Below, one piece after another: positions 13,337 to 16,558 of a stretch of 16,558 nucleotides of DNA. The notes beneath the pieces are model-generated. The model saw only the letters and a program-made list of their open reading frames with translations. It had not been told where the DNA came from and did not search any database. Numbering within the stretch: position 1 is the stretch's first letter; every line of letters begins with the position of its first letter. Location: assembly GCA_031289625.1 (NCBI GenBank), contig JAITPB010000136.1, positions 1-16,558 on the forward strand, given 5' to 3'. A program made the position numbers and the translations under genes. Source of the stretch: Clostridiales bacterium (lineage in GTDB: Bacteria > Bacillota > Clostridia > Lachnospirales > WQUN01).

Positions 13337-15061
13337 TTGGATGATATGAATATGAACATCACGCAAGAAGCTGACGCTGCCTTCATAGAATCTCCAAATA
13401 CAGTAGACTTTGGAACAAGAGAAAGCGATCTTATCCGCGCTCAGATTGACAGATGGCCCTTCATCCGCCTGGGAAAAATCCTCACAGGCAATTTTGCCGC
13501 CGTTTACGTTCCGCAAGACAGAGTACAAGAAGTCTTAGAAGAAATCGGTCCCAATCATGTCACGATATATCCTAGCCTTTTGGGTTTGCTGGGACGCGCC
13601 GAACTGGACGCCTGCGGGATACTCGCGGTGCAGCAGCAGCCGTATCTGGATCTGCACGGCAATGGGGTATTGGTGGGGTTTGTGGATACAGGGATTGACT
13701 ATAGGCTTCCGGCGTTTCAGTTTGAGGACGGCTCCACCAAGATTAAATACATCTGGGATCAAACCATTTCCGGTCTACCGCCTCTCACGTTTAATTATGG
13801 ATCGGAATTTGACGAGGGTATGATAAACGAAGCCCTGCGATCGCCAGAGCCTCTGGCTGTAGTCCCTCATGAGGATATGGTGGGGCATGGAACATTTTTG
13901 GCCTCCGCTACGGCCAGTCATGAAAGCGGAGATTACCTTGGCGCCGTGCCAGAGGCGAACATTATTGCCGTGAAACTGCGCAAAGCGCAGCAGAGCCACC
14001 TTATACGGGATATGGCGCCGCCGGATCAGGAAAACGCGTTTTCATCCGTAGATGTGATGGTGGGCGTCGAATATATCGTGCAACGGGCTATGGAACTGAA
14101 TATGCCCGTCGCGGTATGTATCGGGTTGGGCAGTAATTTTGGTAGTCATGACGGCAATAGTTTTTTAGAGGACTATCTGAGCCGCGTGGGCGACCGCCCT
14201 GGCAGCATCGTATGTATCGCCGCAGGCAACGAGGCCGCGGCGGGGCATCACACCATGGGTACAGTGGCAAAGGAAAATGATTCGGTCGACATTCAAATCC
14301 GGTGTGAGGGAACTGTGATAACGACAGGAATTAATATGCAAATATGGAATAATTCAACGGATAGGCTTTCCGTTTCCATTACATCCCCCACGGGTGAGAC
14401 TCTCCCCCGGATACCCGCGAAAACGGGAACCACATATAGTTCTAAATTGATTCTGGAACGATCTACGATTCAAGTGCAGTATTACTTTCCCAATCCCAAA
14501 AGCGGAAGCCAGATGACCTGGATCAAAATTTTTGATCCGACGCCTGGCATATGGGTTGTCACCGTGTATGGCGACATTATCCTGGAAGGCTCATTTCATG
14601 CTTGGATGCCTATCACCGGCATGATTGATCCAGGCATTCAATTTGTCAGGCCTGAACCGCATTATACCGTTACATCGCCAGGCACAGCCATAGGCCCCAT
14701 CACCGTAGGCGCTTACGAGGTGATGAGCAAAAATCTTTATTCCGAGTCTTCCTGGGGGCCTACCAGACTGCCCAATCTCGCGCCGGAACTTATGGCGCCA
14801 GGTGTGGACGCCGCCGGCATTTATCCTTCTGGATATGGAACCATGAGCGGAACGAGCGTCGCGGCGGCTTTTGTAACGGGCGCGTGCGCGCTGATGCTGG
14901 AATGGGGCATTGTCAAAAATCATGAAGCCTCTCTGAACACTTTTTTGATTAAGGCTTACTTTATTCGTGGGTGCGGGCGCGACGCGGGCATGAGCTACCC
15001 CAACGATCAATGGGGCTATGGCCGGCTGGATTTGCTCAATACTTTTATCAGCTTAAGATAA
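13337..15061 (+). CDS. Csp-like subtilisin-family (S8) serine protease
   Basis: A 574-residue subtilase. The start is TTG 13337, with AAGGGGAG at 13322-13329 about seven bases upstream; the in-frame GTG at 13298 precedes that site. The full catalytic triad is visible: D117 (GFVDTGIDY), H184 (DMVGHGTFLAS) and S507 (TMSGTSVAAAF), with the oxyanion Asn298 in CIAAGNEAA. About 90 residues before the catalytic domain resemble a short prodomain. Residues about 305-450 interrupt the fold and read as the beta-rich jelly-roll insertion known from clostridial Csp proteases. There is no signal peptide, so the protein may act in the cytoplasm, forespore or mother cell. CspB activates the cortex hydrolase SleC in germination of some clostridia, but many S8 paralogues of this group have no assigned role, and no sleC is in view. 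The amidohydrolase gene follows by 25 bases. Confidence 0.88.
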   Translation: MDDMNMNITQEADAAFIESPNTVDFGTRESDLIRAQIDRWPFIRLGKILTGNFAAVYVPQDRVQEVLEEIGPNHVTIYPSLLGLLGRAELDACGILAVQQQPYLDLHGNGVLVGFVDTGIDYRLPAFQFEDGSTKIKYIWDQTISGLPPLTFNYGSEFDEGMINEALRSPEPLAVVPHEDMVGHGTFLASATASHESGDYLGAVPEANIIAVKLRKAQQSHLIRDMAPPDQENAFSSVDVMVGVEYIVQRAMELNMPVAVCIGLGSNFGSHDGNSFLEDYLSRVGDRPGSIVCIAAGNEAAAGHHTMGTVAKENDSVDIQIRCEGTVITTGINMQIWNNSTDRLSVSITSPTGETLPRIPAKTGTTYSSKLILERSTIQVQYYFPNPKSGSQMTWIKIFDPTPGIWVVTVYGDIILEGSFHAWMPITGMIDPGIQFVRPEPHYTVTSPGTAIGPITVGAYEVMSKNLYSESSWGPTRLPNLAPELMAPGVDAAGIYPSGYGTMSGTSVAAAFVTGACALMLEWGIVKNHEASLNTFLIKAYFIRGCGRDAGMSYPNDQWGYGRLDLLNTFISLR

Positions 15062-15086
15062 TTTTAGTATGTTTGGGGAATGCCTT

Positions 15087-16391
15087 ATGAATAAGATGGA
15101 TATTCTTTTTCAAAATGTCACCGCCGTGACCATGAACCCTGACGGATCCATACTGGAGAACACCTGTATCGGCATAACCGGCGGTAAAATCGTATGGCTG
15201 TCACAGCAGCCGCCCGCCATAAAACCAGCCCGCACATTGACAGGCTCCCACTGGGTTGTTATGCCCGGCTTCATCAACACCCACACCCATTTGCCCATGA
15301 CGCTGCTGCGGGGCTACGCTGAGGATATGGCGCTGCACGATTGGCTGTTCGGCAAGATCATCCCTGTCGAAAACAACATGCGCCCCTCTGATATTGTGAC
15401 CGGCACGCTGCTGGGGCTGGCTGAAGCCGCCGCCGCTGGCGTAACAAGCGTAACCGACATGTACAATGACACCACTTTCATGGCCCAGGTGGCGGCTGAT
15501 TCCGGCCTCAAGGCCAACCTAGGCCGGGGCCTGGTCTGCTTAGACGACACGCCCTACGACGATTTGAAGGGCGTTGCGGAGATGCGGGAAGCTTTTCGTC
15601 AGTGGCATGGCCACGACGACGGCCGCATTGTCATCGACGCCTCCGCTCATACGGAGTTTACTTTCCAGTCCCGCCTGTGGCGTCTGCTGGCGGACGAGGC
15701 GCGTGAAAAAAAGATGCGGATGCATATCCATATATCTGAAACGCGCCGCGAACACGATGAGTGTGTCGCCAAGCGAGGCGTAACGCCCACGGCGGCGCTG
15801 GCGGAGCACGGCGTCTTTGATGTGCCTGCGACTGTGGCCCACGGCGTGTGGCTGACAGACGAAGACATGGATATTCTGGCCCAGTACGGCGCCACAGTGG
15901 CCCATTGCCCTGTGAGTAATATGAAACTGGCGTCAGGCGCGGCGCGTTTGTCGGCCTTGCGCGAGCACGGCGTCAATACGTCTTTAGGCAGCGACAGTAT
16001 GGCCAGTCACAACGCCATGGACATGTGCGCTGAAATGAAAACAGCCTGCCTATTGCAAAAAGTCAGTACACTCAATCCACAGGCTTTGACGGTAGGCGAC
16101 GCGCTGGCCATGGCCACGCGCAACGGCGCGAAATCGCAAGGGCGCGAAAAGGAATGCGGCCAAATCGCCGTGGGGTTCGACGCCGACCTGGCCGTGTTCG
16201 ACTTTGACAAACCGCATTTGACGCCCTGCTTTGATGTAATGGCGCACTTGGTCTACGCCGCCCGCGCCTCAGACGTGATCATGACCCTGGTGCGCGGCCG
16301 TCTGGTTTACGACCGGGGCGCATATCTCACCATCGATTTAGAGAAAGTGCTGTTTGATCTGCGCCGTGAGGTGCTGCCTCATTTGTTTTAG
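15087..16391 (+). CDS. Amidohydrolase, MTA/SAH deaminase (MtaD/TrzA) type
   Basis: A 434-residue metal-dependent hydrolase of the amidohydrolase superfamily. I take ATG 15087 as start, since GGGGAA (15075-15080) lies six bases before it; ATG 15069 is in frame but has no ribosome binding site. The active-site pattern is complete: H66 and H68 in GFINTHTHLPMTLLRG, H215 with E218 in HIHISETRREHDE, H252 in TVAHGVWL, and D303 in LGSDSMAS. AHCPVSNMKLASG (272-284) is another hallmark. Close family members deaminate 5'-methylthioadenosine or S-adenosylhomocysteine; relatives act on triazines or other amino-heterocycles, so the substrate is not proven. A 25-base gap from the protease gene, with no promoter seen, suggests cotranscription. 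Confidence 0.88.
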   Translation: MNKMDILFQNVTAVTMNPDGSILENTCIGITGGKIVWLSQQPPAIKPARTLTGSHWVVMPGFINTHTHLPMTLLRGYAEDMALHDWLFGKIIPVENNMRPSDIVTGTLLGLAEAAAAGVTSVTDMYNDTTFMAQVAADSGLKANLGRGLVCLDDTPYDDLKGVAEMREAFRQWHGHDDGRIVIDASAHTEFTFQSRLWRLLADEAREKKMRMHIHISETRREHDECVAKRGVTPTAALAEHGVFDVPATVAHGVWLTDEDMDILAQYGATVAHCPVSNMKLASGAARLSALREHGVNTSLGSDSMASHNAMDMCAEMKTACLLQKVSTLNPQALTVGDALAMATRNGAKSQGREKECGQIAVGFDADLAVFDFDKPHLTPCFDVMAHLVYAARASDVIMTLVRGRLVYDRGAYLTIDLEKVLFDLRREVLPHLF

Positions 16392-16558
16392 AAAAAAATC
16401 TGGCTGCTGACGTAAATTAAGGAGAAAGAAAAAATTCTGTCAATAACTTTTGAAAATTTCACCCTCTCACGAAGGGATTTAAACCGTGGGGGCGTCGCGC
16501 CCCCACACCCCTGCGGCCTCCGAATAATCAGAGTGGCTACAGGCAATAATGCTAATGC
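16392..16558. other. Gene-free tail of the window
   Basis: No frame here looks coding on either strand. The first 90 bases are A/T-rich and include a purine stretch AAGGAGAAAG (16419-16428) that resembles a ribosome binding site but has no ATG, GTG or TTG at suitable distance. The next part holds the GC-rich hairpin described separately. A promoter for a gene beyond the window cannot be excluded. Confidence 0.6.
16486..16506. repeat. GC-rich hairpin, probable dispersed repeat unit
   Basis: GTGGGGGCG (16486-16494) and CGCCCCCAC (16498-16506) form a perfect 9-bp stem with a three-base loop, followed by ACCCCTGCGGCC. There is no T-run, so it is not a classical terminator for the amidohydrolase gene, which ends 95 bases earlier. 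The style, a G-run/C-run hairpin followed by CACACCCC, resembles short intergenic repeats I recall from some Bacillota genomes; with one copy in the window this remains inference. Confidence 0.45.

Noticed and set aside
15045..15066. TTATC/GATAA pairing followed by TTTT at the end of the protease gene as a terminator.
   Set aside because: The stem has only five A/T-rich pairs with a seven-base loop; too weak to support termination.
16419..16428. AAGGAGAAAG as the ribosome binding site of another gene after the amidohydrolase.
   Set aside because: No start codon lies at a suitable distance and no coding frame follows.

Overview
The window is a stretch of Bacillota chromosome, most likely Clostridia. 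The evidence is the gene order of the large ribosomal-protein cluster (the KOW-protein gene between map and infA), strong AGGAGG ribosome binding sites before almost every gene, frequent TTG starts, zinc-type S14 and L36, an enlarged L17 of a kind I recall from some Clostridia, and a Csp-like subtilase. I cannot name a genus from this sequence.

Region 1 (1-9767) is the distal half of the S10-spc-alpha supercluster, all on the plus strand and tightly packed: rplN (5' end cut by the window), rplX, rplE, rpsN (zinc form), rpsH, rplF, rplR, rpsE, rpmD, rplO, secY, map, a KOW-domain gene, infA, rpmJ, rpsM, rpsK, rpsD, rpoA, rplQ. Gaps are mostly 2-35 bases, and rpmD/rplO and rplO/secY overlap. adk, which usually sits between secY and map, is absent. 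A strong intrinsic terminator follows rplQ at once, and the ecfA/ecfT-truA-rplM-rpsI genes that often follow in Bacillota are not here. Together these genes supply ribosomal proteins, the Sec translocon pore, N-terminal Met removal, initiation factor IF1 and the RNA polymerase alpha subunit.

Region 2 (9768-16558) is an accessory neighbourhood. First comes an 843-residue two-enzyme fusion: an N-terminal xylose-isomerase-like TIM barrel joined to a complete acyl-CoA synthetase (AMP-binding) module, with both active sites apparently intact. A 17-bp hairpin that contains its stop codon separates it from a convergent minus-strand gene for a QueG-like double [4Fe-4S] protein. That gene and the next plus-strand gene, a Csp-like subtilisin-family protease, appear to be driven by divergent promoters whose -10 boxes overlap. 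An MTA/SAH-deaminase-type amidohydrolase follows the protease 25 bases later and may be cotranscribed with it. The last 167 bases hold no recognisable gene, only a GC-rich hairpin that looks like a dispersed repeat.

The best candidate for something unusual is the TIM-barrel/acyl-CoA-synthetase fusion. Secondary points are the enlarged L17, the odd zinc-site spacing in S4, the missing adk and the overlapping divergent promoters. I see no CRISPR array, tRNA, rRNA, insertion sequence or phage gene.
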